From Solibacillus sp. FSL R7-0668 (GTDB lineage: Bacteria > Bacillota > Bacilli > Bacillales_A > Planococcaceae): a DNA stretch of 64,000 bases. Positions 17,494-26,249 of the stretch are shown piece by piece; position 1 is the first letter of the stretch; each line of letters starts with the position of its first letter. The translations under genes were made by a program, and so were the position numbers. Under the pieces are notes generated by a model. That model ran no database searches and was not told where the DNA came from. It worked only from the letters and a program-made list of their open reading frames with translations. Where the stretch lies: NCBI RefSeq assembly GCF_038006205.1, contig NZ_JBBOUU010000001.1:746001-810000 (forward strand), written 5' to 3'.

Positions 17494-19845
17494 TACGCGT
17501 TTCGACTAGCAGAACCGCGCCTGTTTCTTGATAAATATAAGCGCTTTGAAACAGACCCAATCGACAACGGCATGAAAATTGATTTGAATGCTAACTTCCG
17601 AAGTCGTTCTGAAGTACTAGAAGGGACAAACTATGTCTTTGAGCAAATTATGGATGAGGAAGTCGGCGAAATCGACTATGATGAGCAAGCTAAGCTTAAG
17701 TTTGGGGCGAGCTATGATGCACAGCAGGTTCCGATTGAGCTCGTATTACTAGAAGGTGATTCCAAAACGCAAATGATTTCAAGTGAAGAGGACGATGCAG
17801 AGGAAGAAAGTATTAATGCTGCGCAACAGGAAGCACGATATATTATTGAACGTATTCGTGGATTTGTTGAAAATGGTGGACAAGTATACAACCCAAAAAC
17901 GAAATCGATGCGTCCTGTTCAATATCGGGACATTGTTGTATTAATGCGCTCGCGTTCTTGGTATACAACATTTGCTGAGGAATTTAAAATGGCAGGCTTA
18001 CCGTTATACGCCGAAACAGACGGGGGCTATTTTGAGTCACTTGAAGTGATGATTATGATTAATACACTCAAGGTAATCGACAATCCGTATCAGGATATTC
18101 CGCTCGCATCCGTGCTACGTGCGCCATTTATTGGTCTAACAGAAAATGAGCTCGCAGCGATTCGTTTAGTGAATGAAAAGGTACCATTTTATGATGCGCT
18201 AAAGCAATTCCGTGAACAGGAAAGTAGCGCGATGTCAAATGCAATGGCGCAAAAGCTCGATCAATTCTTTCGCTTGCATGAAAAATGGCGGAATTACTCG
18301 CGTCACGGGGCGTTAGCTGATTTAGTATGGCAGGTGTATTTAGATACGAATTATATGGAAATGGTCGGCGCCATGGCAAATGGTAAGCAGCGTCAGGCAA
18401 ATTTACGTGCACTGCATGATCGCGCGTTAAGCTATGAAAAATCATCATTCCGCGGGCTATTCCGCTTCTTACGCTTTATCGATCGCATGCATTCGCGCGG
18501 CGATGATTTAGGCATTGCCAAATCAATTAGTGAGGCCGATGATGTTGTCACACTGCTAACGATTCATAAATCAAAAGGATTAGAATACCCCATCGTATTT
18601 GTAGCAGGGATGAGTAAAAACTTTAATACGAAAGATTTAGGCGCTCGTTATATTTTTGACCAAGACTTTGGCTTAGCGATTAAATCCGTAAATCCAGATT
18701 TAAATATTATTTCAACATCACTACCACATTTATATGTAAAGGAAAAGAAGCTTGCAAAACTAAAGGCTGAAGAAATGCGCATTTTATATGTGGCAATGAC
18801 GCGTGCCAAAGAGCGTTTAATATTAGTTGGCTCCATTAAAGAATGGCAAAAGCAAAAGGAAGAATGGCAGTTTTATCAGGATTTACAGGAGAAGGTGCTG
18901 CCGAAATATGTGCGTTCAAAAGCGAATAATTATTTAAGTTGGGTTGGTCCGGCAGTTGCACGCCATGACGATTTCCTATTTGCCAATTACCGCTCGGAGA
19001 AAGCGACAAAAACTGAGAAATGGACCATCACAGTCGTGCCAAATAGCGATTATTTAGCAGCGAATGCATCGACAGAAGTCAATGAGAATCCTATAAAGCA
19101 AGTGGTGAATGAGGAATTGGTCACATTGCTAACGAATCGATTTTCTGCGGTCTACCCATACGAGCAGGCGGTAACGAAAAAATCAAAAACGTCTGTGTCA
19201 GAGCTGAAGCGTCTAGAAAGCTTGCAGCAAATGGAGGAAGAGCAGCTATACAATAGCGATGCCAAGCGTTATGTAAAAACAAATGTGCCAAGCTTCATGC
19301 TGAAAGGGAAAAAGAATGAACGAGAACTTTCTGCAACAGAAATTGGTACCGCGGTACACGCCGTGATGCAGCATATGCCTCAGCAAGGCTTTACAACACT
19401 TGAACAAGTAGAGAGCTTTATTCAGTCATTAGTCGAGCGTCAATTATTACAACAGCTTGAAGCAGAGGCCGTACAGCCGGAGAAGGTGCTTGCGTTTTTC
19501 CAAACAGAAATTGGGCAGCGCTTTACGCAGGCGACACAAATTTTACGTGAAATACCGTTCACACTTAGTTTAAAAGATCAAGATGGGGATGCACAAATTA
19601 TTCAAGGGGTCATTGACTGCTTATTTGAGGATGCAAACGGCCAGTGGGTGTTGCTAGATTATAAAACTGATTTTATCGCCCCATCGATTTTAGACGATTT
19701 TGAGAAAGTTAAACAAAAAATGACAAAAGCCTACCAAATTCAATTAAACTATTATCAACATGCTGTGCAGGTCATTAAACGTATTGAAATAAACGAAAAA
19801 TATTTATATTTGTATAGCATCGGTCAACAGTTGAAAATGGATTAG
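17494..19845 (+). CDS. addA: ATP-dependent helicase/nuclease subunit A, 3' exon (AddA/RexA)
   Basis: Second exon of AddA: 783 codons plus stop. It opens with the remainder of helicase motif III (Y-AFRLAEP), then motif IV region, motif V TIHKSKGLEYPIVFVAGM (about 330 residues in) and motif VI ILYVAMTRAKERLILVG. The C-terminal RecB-family nuclease has ELSATEIGTAVH, GVIDCLFED and LLDYKTD, keeping the catalytic Asp-Lys pair. Arg usually found right after the motif III Tyr is Ala here, a change tolerated in other UvrD-type helicases. Stop codon TAG is followed directly by the ribosome-binding site of the next gene. sbcD and sbcC, which follow addA in B. subtilis, are absent. Confidence 0.93.
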   Translation, partial: YAFRLAEPRLFLDKYKRFETDPIDNGMKIDLNANFRSRSEVLEGTNYVFEQIMDEEVGEIDYDEQAKLKFGASYDAQQVPIELVLLEGDSKTQMISSEEDDAEEESINAAQQEARYIIERIRGFVENGGQVYNPKTKSMRPVQYRDIVVLMRSRSWYTTFAEEFKMAGLPLYAETDGGYFESLEVMIMINTLKVIDNPYQDIPLASVLRAPFIGLTENELAAIRLVNEKVPFYDALKQFREQESSAMSNAMAQKLDQFFRLHEKWRNYSRHGALADLVWQVYLDTNYMEMVGAMANGKQRQANLRALHDRALSYEKSSFRGLFRFLRFIDRMHSRGDDLGIAKSISEADDVVTLLTIHKSKGLEYPIVFVAGMSKNFNTKDLGARYIFDQDFGLAIKSVNPDLNIISTSLPHLYVKEKKLAKLKAEEMRILYVAMTRAKERLILVGSIKEWQKQKEEWQFYQDLQEKVLPKYVRSKANNYLSWVGPAVARHDDFLFANYRSEKATKTEKWTITVVPNSDYLAANASTEVNENPIKQVVNEELVTLLTNRFSAVYPYEQAVTKKSKTSVSELKRLESLQQMEEEQLYNSDAKRYVKTNVPSFMLKGKKNERELSATEIGTAVHAVMQHMPQQGFTTLEQVESFIQSLVERQLLQQLEAEAVQPEKVLAFFQTEIGQRFTQATQILREIPFTLSLKDQDGDAQIIQGVIDCLFEDANGQWVLLDYKTDFIAPSILDDFEKVKQKMTKAYQIQLNYYQHAVQVIKRIEINEKYLYLYSIGQQLKMD

Positions 19846-19856
19846 GAGGACAAGTT

Positions 19857-21032
19857 GTGGAGTTTCGCCCAGTAGATTCAAAGGAGCGTATTGCAACGCT
19901 TGACATACTTCGAGGGTTTAGTTTACTCGGTATTTTATTAGTAAATATGTTTGGGTTTTATTTACCGATGCCTCATATTGCAGACTTAAGTAATTGGTTT
20001 AGTGAAGCACAGGATATTATTTTGCAGCAGCTGTTAGATATTTATGTGCAAAGTAGCTTTTATCCGTTATTTTCAATGCTGTTCGGGTATGGTTTAGCAA
20101 TGCAGTTTTTAAAGACTAAACAAACAGGGGCTAATTTTTATCGCTTTGCACCGAAGCGAATGGTTCTTTTATTTGTAGTGGGGATGCTCCATGCCATTTT
20201 GATTTGGTGGGGCGATATTTTAGCAACCTATGCATTTTGTGGCCTCTTTTTAATTGCATTGATGCGCCTACCAGCAAAATGGCTATTAACGCTTGCCGTT
20301 GTAGTAAATGGATTGTATCATGCTTTAATTTTAACGATGTACAAGGCCAGTGGTATGTTTTCGATGCCAACTGATAGTATTTCCGTAGGTATCGAAGCTA
20401 TCCAAAGCGCCATTGCGGCTTATGGTGTCGGTACGTGGTCTGATGCATTTGCACAACGCTTAGTTGATTTATCGATTCAAATGAGCCCGTTTATGTGGAT
20501 TTCATCGCTGTTTACGATTTTACCGTATATGTTAATCGGTGCAGCACTCGCGAAATGGCGATTAATTGAACGTGCGAAGGAAAAATTAATCATCTGGTTT
20601 GTACTCGCGATTGTTGGAATAGGTGTTGGTATTTATGTAAAAAGTTTGCCGATTGCAGGTGCGCAAACATTTGGAAATGAATATTTACAAGTGTATATTG
20701 GTGGCCCTATTTTAGGATTAGGCTATATTGCTGTTGTGACCTTGCTCACGCAGCTACCTGTTATGGCCAAGCTGTTAACACCCGTTGCAAAGGCAGGGCG
20801 TATGTCGATGACGCTTTATATTATGCAGTCCGTCGTATGTACCGCACTATTTTATCATTGGGGCTTCAGCCTATACGGTGAGGTTGACGTGCAAATGGGG
20901 ATTTATATCGCACTCGCGATTTATGTCAGTCAATTGCTCATCGCGGAGCTGTATTTTACGAAATTTAAGCAAGGACCACTTGAGGCAGCGATGAAGCGAT
21001 TCACCTATGGAAAGAAGATTTCAGAAAAGTGA
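19857..21032 (+). CDS. DUF418 (YeiB-like) polytopic membrane protein
   Basis: A 391-residue membrane protein with about nine to ten hydrophobic helices. The N-terminal ERIATLDILRGFSLLGILLVN and the C-terminal block around GRMSMTLYIMQS are hallmarks of the acyltransferase-3-related DUF418 family; function unknown, possibly transport or modification of an envelope metabolite. It starts at GTG 19857 with AGGAGG (19844-19849), only 11 bases after the addA stop, so it is probably co-transcribed with addBA. Its end overlaps the longest frame of the next gene, but that gene more likely begins at 21091. Confidence 0.8.
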   Translation: MEFRPVDSKERIATLDILRGFSLLGILLVNMFGFYLPMPHIADLSNWFSEAQDIILQQLLDIYVQSSFYPLFSMLFGYGLAMQFLKTKQTGANFYRFAPKRMVLLFVVGMLHAILIWWGDILATYAFCGLFLIALMRLPAKWLLTLAVVVNGLYHALILTMYKASGMFSMPTDSISVGIEAIQSAIAAYGVGTWSDAFAQRLVDLSIQMSPFMWISSLFTILPYMLIGAALAKWRLIERAKEKLIIWFVLAIVGIGVGIYVKSLPIAGAQTFGNEYLQVYIGGPILGLGYIAVVTLLTQLPVMAKLLTPVAKAGRMSMTLYIMQSVVCTALFYHWGFSLYGEVDVQMGIYIALAIYVSQLLIAELYFTKFKQGPLEAAMKRFTYGKKISEK

Positions 21033-21090
21033 GGTAATTCCGAGCGATTTGATGTATGATGTAAAAAAACATGAAGGAGAACTCCGCGTT

Positions 21091-21993
21091 ATGAAATTGT
21101 TATCGTTTAAAGTAAATGAACAAGTAAAGTTTGGCCCAAAAGTGAAAAAAGAAGAGGCAGTTTGGGATGTTGTTGAAATTCAAAAACAGCTAAACGTACT
21201 AAAAGCCTTCCCTGAAACGATTATTGATGGTATTGCATTAGGCTATGAATTTGTTGAGCAAGTTCGTAAGTTAGTAGATGCCGCACAACAACAGGAAAAT
21301 AGTGCGCAATATAAATTAGCGTATTCAAATATTGAATGGTTATCACCTATTCCTCGCACGCCTAAAAATATTTTATGCGTAGGGAAAAACTACAACGATC
21401 ATGCAGTTGAAATGGGTGCCGACAAAGCACCAGAGGATATTATGATTTTCACAAAATCTCCAACAGCCATCGCAGCAGATGAGGCAACATTACCGGTACA
21501 TGCAGATGTAACGACTTCACTTGACTATGAAGGGGAGTTGGCGATTGTAATTGGGAAGCGCGGTAAAAATATTGCAAAAGGAATGGCGATTGACTATGTA
21601 TTTGGTTATACAATTGCCAATGACGTTACAGCACGTGACCTTCAGCAAAAGCATAAACAGTTCTTCTTAGGAAAAAGCTTAGATGGTAGCTGTCCGATGG
21701 GGCCATATTTAGTAACAAAGGACGAAATTCCAGACCCACATGCGCTTTCAATCGTGACGAAAGTGAATGGGGAAGTGCGTCAAAATGGTTCGACAAAAGA
21801 TATGATGTTTACGGTATCGGATATTATTGCGATCCTTTCAAAATATGTAACGCTTGAACCAGGAGATGTCATTTTAACAGGTACGCCAGCTGGAGTAGGT
21901 AAGGGCATGAACCCACCACAATTTTTAAAAGCAGGCGACGAAGTGAAAGTTGCAATCGAAGGAATTGGTACTTTAGCAAACCGCTTCGCCTAG
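21091..21993 (+). CDS. yisK: Fumarylacetoacetate hydrolase family protein, YisK-like
   Basis: FAH-fold metal-dependent enzyme; B. subtilis YisK has been reported to be an oxaloacetate decarboxylase associated with the Mbl cytoskeleton. The 300-residue product keeps GKNYNDHAVEMG, the metal-binding DYEGELAIVIGKRGK, GKSLDGSCPMGPYLV and the terminal GTPAGVGKGM. The ATG at 21091 is chosen over an upstream frame start at 21007 because AAGGAGA (21074-21080) precedes it and the family starts with MKLLSFK-like sequence. It is followed by a yisL homologue, the B. subtilis order, which supports the symbol. Confidence 0.86.
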   Translation: MKLLSFKVNEQVKFGPKVKKEEAVWDVVEIQKQLNVLKAFPETIIDGIALGYEFVEQVRKLVDAAQQQENSAQYKLAYSNIEWLSPIPRTPKNILCVGKNYNDHAVEMGADKAPEDIMIFTKSPTAIAADEATLPVHADVTTSLDYEGELAIVIGKRGKNIAKGMAIDYVFGYTIANDVTARDLQQKHKQFFLGKSLDGSCPMGPYLVTKDEIPDPHALSIVTKVNGEVRQNGSTKDMMFTVSDIIAILSKYVTLEPGDVILTGTPAGVGKGMNPPQFLKAGDEVKVAIEGIGTLANRFA

Positions 21994-22105
21994 TAGTGAA
22001 AAAAATCTATGACAGAGCACTTGAAATTAATCGAATTCATTGAATCTATACGAGCTCTCATGGTAGGATAGCACATGTAGAGAAAAATAGAAGAGGTGGA
22101 AAATC

Positions 22106-22474
22106 ATGAGTTTTTTATCAAGCACAACGCATTTACACATCACCACTTGGGTAATCGCATTAGTTTTATTCTTCATCGCGGCATTAGCTAGCAAAAAGTT
22201 AACAGGTGTACATATGGCATTACGTGCGATGTACATTTTAGTCATTATTACAGGTGGCGCATTATTCTTAGAATGGCGCGACAAAATTGCTGAAAGCGGC
22301 ATGAACTATGATATGAAGGTATTATTCGGGATTTTAGTAATCGGCTTCATGGAAATGGTTTTAGTACGTAAAGGTAAAGGCAAGCCTGTTAATGTATTTT
22401 GGATTTTATTTGCGGTTGTTCTATTAGTAACATTATACCTAGGGTTAAGCATGGGTATCGGCATTAATTTCTAA
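22106..22474 (+). CDS. yisL: UPF0344/DUF1516 small membrane protein YisL
   Basis: A 122-residue protein with four hydrophobic helices (about 10-30, 42-60, 70-90, 98-118), matching the UPF0344 family in size and in the TTHLHITTWVIALVLFFIA opening with conserved His residues. Function unknown. AGAGGTGG precedes ATG 22106. The pairing with yisK and the terminator right after it suggest a small operon or an independent gene with its own promoter in the 110-base gap. Confidence 0.85.
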   Translation: MSFLSSTTHLHITTWVIALVLFFIAALASKKLTGVHMALRAMYILVIITGGALFLEWRDKIAESGMNYDMKVLFGILVIGFMEMVLVRKGKGKPVNVFWILFAVVLLVTLYLGLSMGIGINF

Positions 22475-22487
22475 TATTAAAATAAAG

Positions 22488-22519
22488 CCACTTTAGTGAA
22501 TGTGCTAAAGTGGTTTTTT
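22488..22519 (+). terminator. Intrinsic terminator after yisL
   Basis: CCACTTTAG (22488-22496) pairs perfectly with CTAAAGTGG (22505-22513), followed by TTTTTT. Confidence 0.92.
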
Positions 22520-22643
22520 CTTTGAATACACATTTTTGTCACTTATTTGTTTGATTTACTATTAATAACTACTGTTTCCGTAGCTTGTCATAGGTCTTTT
22601 TTGGTAAAATGACGATGGACTGTATGTGAAGGAGAGGAAAAAG

Positions 22644-24110
22644 TTGAAGCTGAAAAAGTGGTTAAGTGCATTAACTGCGGGTGTGTTGCTTTCGACAACT
22701 TTTGCATTTGCTAGTAGCGCAAGTGCCGAAGATAAAGCAAAGACGATAGCAGATGAGAGTATATACGATTTATTAGTAGACCGTTTCTTTAATGGGACAG
22801 GGAAAAATGATGATGAACAAGTGAATGCAAAAGATCCAGAGATGTTTGCAGGTGGGGACTTCGATGGACTTGTAAAAAAAGTAGATTATATCTCTAAGAT
22901 GGGTTATACGATTGTATCAGTAGGCTCGGTATTGGAGACAGAAAAATACGATGGCTCGATGGTGACGAGCTATACTGCATTAGAGCCGCATTTTGGGACA
23001 GAAGAAGAATTCCAACATATGCTGAATACATATCAAAATAAGAAGATTAAAATAATGGTTGATTTCCCGCTTTCGAATGTCAGTCCGAATCATGAATGGG
23101 CTGCGGAACCTGGGTTTGTTGCAAGTACGAATGACGGTAAAATTCAATGGGATTTAACGAATACCGCAGTACAAGACAAATTAATCGAAAGTGCGTCCCA
23201 GTTTGTATCAAAGTTTGGGGTTAATGGGGTGCGCTTAACGAATATCGAATCGGCGGATACAGCTTTTTTAAATCGCATGATTGCTGCTTTAAAGGCGGAA
23301 AATGAAGAAATCTATGTCATCACAAATAGCGAAAGTGATGCAAGCTTTGATGCAAAATTTTATGCGGATACAGCAAGCCTATTTACCAACGCCTTAAAAA
23401 ATGTTGATTTAGATACAGCGACATTGGAAGCACATATCGATGAAGCCGCTGCTGGTACGCCCGTGCTTTCTATGACTGATACAATTTGGTCTGATCGCTT
23501 TACGCTATCGTCAACAGAAGAAGGTATGTATCAACCGACACGTAGTAAAATGTCTATTGCCAGTACCTTATTATTACCGGGTGTTCCTGTTGTGACATAC
23601 GGTTCTGAAATCGCGATGAATGGTGCAGCTGGCGCGGAAGCACATCAGTATTATAATTTTAAAACGGATTCAGAATTAATGGATTATATCGGTAATTTAA
23701 ATTCATTGCTCAATGATTCAGACACATTACGCGCAGGCGAATTTAAATGGATTGAAAATGATAATGGCTACATGGTATTTGAGCGGAAATCGGATACAGA
23801 ACATTGGATTGTTGTCATTAATAATAGTAGTAAAACGAAGCGCGTGCACCTTCCTGTTGCAGACATCGGGGAAGGAAAAGAAATTCGCGGAATGTTCGAT
23901 AGCGAAATTATTCGCGCTAATAAAGATGGCAACTACACAATCATTTTAGATCGTGAAATGGTTGAGGTGTATCAAGTGATCGATGAACGCGGCATTAATA
24001 TGTCCTATATTGTTGCACTTAGTTTAGTGGTCATTATTTATACAATCTTTATGGTATTAGTGATGAAGCGCGGGAAAAAACGCCGCGCAGAACAAGTAAA
24101 TAAAGCATAA
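22644..24110 (+). CDS. Membrane-anchored GH13 (alpha-amylase-like) protein, probably catalytically dead
   Basis: A 488-residue protein starting at TTG 22644 (ribosome-binding site AAGGAGAGG 22629-22637; a GTG at 22626 lies before it). It has a signal peptide (cleavage after ASA, about residue 28), a GH13-like barrel and a C-terminal membrane helix (about 453-475) with a basic tail. Region I is recognisable (IMVDF then SPNHEW), and region II keeps Arg (GVRLTNIE), but the catalytic nucleophile Asp is Thr199. The acid/base Glu region reads VITNSES, with Asn/Ser at the expected place. Region IV retains only an Asp (MTDTIWSDRFT). Hydrolysis is therefore unlikely; glycan binding or a structural envelope role is possible. 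Alternatives: divergent active site. Confidence 0.8.
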   Translation: MKLKKWLSALTAGVLLSTTFAFASSASAEDKAKTIADESIYDLLVDRFFNGTGKNDDEQVNAKDPEMFAGGDFDGLVKKVDYISKMGYTIVSVGSVLETEKYDGSMVTSYTALEPHFGTEEEFQHMLNTYQNKKIKIMVDFPLSNVSPNHEWAAEPGFVASTNDGKIQWDLTNTAVQDKLIESASQFVSKFGVNGVRLTNIESADTAFLNRMIAALKAENEEIYVITNSESDASFDAKFYADTASLFTNALKNVDLDTATLEAHIDEAAAGTPVLSMTDTIWSDRFTLSSTEEGMYQPTRSKMSIASTLLLPGVPVVTYGSEIAMNGAAGAEAHQYYNFKTDSELMDYIGNLNSLLNDSDTLRAGEFKWIENDNGYMVFERKSDTEHWIVVINNSSKTKRVHLPVADIGEGKEIRGMFDSEIIRANKDGNYTIILDREMVEVYQVIDERGINMSYIVALSLVVIIYTIFMVLVMKRGKKRRAEQVNKA

Positions 24111-24112
24111 AA

Positions 24113-24148
24113 AAAGGGAGCAGCTGATTGTAATTGGCTGCTCCCTTT
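24113..24148. terminator. Bidirectional terminator between the GH13 gene and yitU
   Basis: AAAGGGAGCAGC (24113-24124) pairs perfectly with GCTGCTCCCTTT (24137-24148). A-rich and T-rich flanks on both sides make it usable for both converging genes. Confidence 0.9.
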
Positions 24149-24152
24149 CCTA

Positions 24153-24959
24153 TTATAGTTTTAAACGATCTTTCAAAATTTTCGCGATACCATCTTCATT
24201 ATTCGATAAAGTAATTTCGTTGGCGATATTTTTAAGTTCTGAAATCCCATTATTCATCGCCACGCCCACACCGGCATATTCAATCATTTCTAAATCATTG
24301 TCCTCATCACCAAAGGCAATAATACGGTCGCGTGGAATGCCCATTTCTTTGGCAATATGGTCAATGCCGACTGCTTTACTTAAGCCTTTACGCACGATTT
24401 CGATAATTGGAAATGGCGCGCCCCAGCGACGATGCTCGATTAATTCGGCATGGACATCTTGTAAATGTTGACGAATGATCGGAGTATTCACATCATCGGC
24501 ATGGACTAGTAAGCTCGTAGGATTTTGTAGTAAAGTATGCGTTAAATTTCCATGTAAAATATTAGGACTTCCCATATGGAACATTTCGAGCATGCCTTCA
24601 TCTTCGCGGTGAATGTATACATCATCCATCACTTCTGCTATTAGATTATCATACTCATATTTGTGTACGGATTCGACAACGTCATGAACAACGCGCAGAT
24701 CGACAGTCGTATGAATGGTTTTCCACATTGGATTTTTAGGGTGGTGGATTAATGCCCCGTTAAAGTTGACAATCGGTGTTGTTAATCCGAGTTCATTATA
24801 GTAAAGCTGGCTTGCGCGGTAGGGACGTCCTGTTGCGATCATCACTTGGTGACCAGCTTGTTTTGCTTTTAGCAATGTATCTTTTGTTAAGGCTGAGATG
24901 ACCTTTTCGTCCGTTAACAATGTGCCATCTAAGTCCAAAACGATTAAATGTTCTTTCAT
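24153..24959 (-). CDS. yitU: Cof-type HAD hydrolase, YitU-like
   Basis: Cytoplasmic phosphatase of the HAD superfamily with a type IIB cap; relatives dephosphorylate sugar phosphates or flavin precursors. The 268-residue protein has motif I VLDLDGTLL (residues 7-15), motif II ATGRP, the motif III Lys in GLSKAVGI and motif IV FGDEDNDLEM. B. subtilis yitU lies beside yitV and yitW, as here, although in this window yitU is divergent from yitV. Ribosome-binding site AAAGGAGG precedes the ATG. The substrate is not predictable from sequence. Confidence 0.82.
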   Translation of the reverse strand: MKEHLIVLDLDGTLLTDEKVISALTKDTLLKAKQAGHQVMIATGRPYRASQLYYNELGLTTPIVNFNGALIHHPKNPMWKTIHTTVDLRVVHDVVESVHKYEYDNLIAEVMDDVYIHREDEGMLEMFHMGSPNILHGNLTHTLLQNPTSLLVHADDVNTPIIRQHLQDVHAELIEHRRWGAPFPIIEIVRKGLSKAVGIDHIAKEMGIPRDRIIAFGDEDNDLEMIEYAGVGVAMNNGISELKNIANEITLSNNEDGIAKILKDRLKL

Positions 24960-25068
24960 AAAGGTAAAGCCTCCTTTTGCGTGGGTTAATTGTAACGATA
25001 AAAAGGATGTTCGTCAAAGTTTTGAAACAAAGGGAAAGTTTTGATAATGTAAGTAGTGAGGTGAAAAC

Positions 25069-25824
25069 ATGATTGTAAAACGTGAGCTATGGAGCGATAT
25101 TCCATTATTACATGTCTATAATGAAGATCTAAATGAGCAATCGCCCGTCGTAATTTTTTTACATGGGTTTTTAAGTGCAAAGGAGCATAACTTGCACTAC
25201 GCCTATCAGCTTGTGCAACAAGGAGTTCGTGTTATTTTACCAGATGCTTTTTTACATGGTGAGCGTGCAGAAACAGCTTCGGAACAAATGATGAACGCGC
25301 ATTTTTGGAACATTGTTTTAAAATCTGTGAAAGAAGTACATATTGTTTATGAGCAGCTCAAGGCAAAAAATTATGTAGCGAGCGGTAAAATTGGCATCGC
25401 CGGAACATCGATGGGTGGTATTGTGACATCGGGCTGTTTAGCGGTATATCCTTGGGTGCAAGCTGCCGGTATTTGTATGGGAACGACAAGCTTTACAAAA
25501 TTAGCACTGTATCAAGTGGAAGACATGGTACAGCGTGAAATTGATTTCCCGATGTCACAGCAAGAACAGACAGATTTATTGGCGCTACTCAGTCAATTTA
25601 ATATGGAAGATCATAGCGCAATGTGGCGTAATAAGCCGATTATTTTCTGGCATGGTATGCGCGATACCGTTGTGCCTTATCAAATGAGCCGTGACTTTTA
25701 TGATGGGCTATCGGATGAGCTGCGAACATCGATCACTTATTTATCAGAAGAGAAGGCTGGTCACGCAGTTTCGCGGGCTGGTGTATTGCAAGTGACGCAA
25801 TTTATTGCACAACGTTTGGCATAA
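25069..25824 (+). CDS. yitV: Alpha/beta hydrolase, YitV-like
   Basis: Putative cytoplasmic esterase of 251 residues. It has the oxyanion-hole FLHGFLSAKE (about 30-39), the nucleophile elbow GTSMGG (Ser at about 112) and C-terminal residues suited to complete the triad (Asp in GMRDTVVP, His in EKAGHAVS). No signal peptide. ATG 25069 has GTGAGG upstream. It is followed 55 bases later by a yitW homologue, matching B. subtilis. Natural substrate unknown. Confidence 0.84.
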   Translation: MIVKRELWSDIPLLHVYNEDLNEQSPVVIFLHGFLSAKEHNLHYAYQLVQQGVRVILPDAFLHGERAETASEQMMNAHFWNIVLKSVKEVHIVYEQLKAKNYVASGKIGIAGTSMGGIVTSGCLAVYPWVQAAGICMGTTSFTKLALYQVEDMVQREIDFPMSQQEQTDLLALLSQFNMEDHSAMWRNKPIIFWHGMRDTVVPYQMSRDFYDGLSDELRTSITYLSEEKAGHAVSRAGVLQVTQFIAQRLA

Positions 25825-25879
25825 AACCTAAGTTCTGATAAGATAAACGTTAACACCATTTCGAAAGGGGAAACACAAA

Positions 25880-26194
25880 ATGGCGATTGATCAAGATATG
25901 AAAGACAGCATGCTAGGTGCTTTAGAAAATGTTATTGATCCTGAGTTAGGTATTGATATTGTAAACTTAGGTTTAGTATATGATGTCGATTTATCAGATG
26001 AAGGTTTAGCGACGGTTACGATGACCCTAACATCAATGGGTTGCCCATTAGGTCCTGTTATTGTGGATCAGGTAAACACAGCGTTAAGTGAGCTTCCTGA
26101 AGTTAAGGAAGTAAAGGTTGATATCGTATGGCAGCCTGCATGGTCTAAAGATAATATGTCACGCTACGCAAAAATGGCATTAGGAATTCGCTAA
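25880..26194 (+). CDS. yitW: MIP18/DUF59 Fe-S assembly factor, YitW-like
   Basis: Small 104-residue member of the SufT/MIP18 family, which helps mature iron-sulfur proteins. The family core VIDPELGIDIVNLGLVY (residues 18-34) and the conserved Cys in TSMGCPLGP (about 53-61) are both present. AAAGGGG precedes ATG 25880. A terminator shared with the converging fnr gene follows. Interesting locally because the neighbour FNR needs a [4Fe-4S] cluster, but this adjacency may be accidental. Confidence 0.9.
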   Translation: MAIDQDMKDSMLGALENVIDPELGIDIVNLGLVYDVDLSDEGLATVTMTLTSMGCPLGPVIVDQVNTALSELPEVKEVKVDIVWQPAWSKDNMSRYAKMALGIR

Positions 26195-26199
26195 TGAAT

Positions 26200-26249
26200 A
26201 AGACCTCGATTTTTCTATTTTATAATAGAAGAAATCGTGGTCTTTTTTT
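26200..26249. terminator. Shared terminator between yitW and fnr
   Basis: AAGACCTCGATTT..TCTATT pairs with AATAGA..AAATCGTGGTCTT across 26200-26243, followed by a run of T on the + strand. The A-rich left flank makes it usable on the - strand too. Confidence 0.85.

Noticed and set aside
13596-19845. addA as a pseudogene split into two unrelated frames
   Set aside because: The gap has canonical group II ends, domain V, domain VI and an intact intron protein, and its removal restores the conserved motif in frame.
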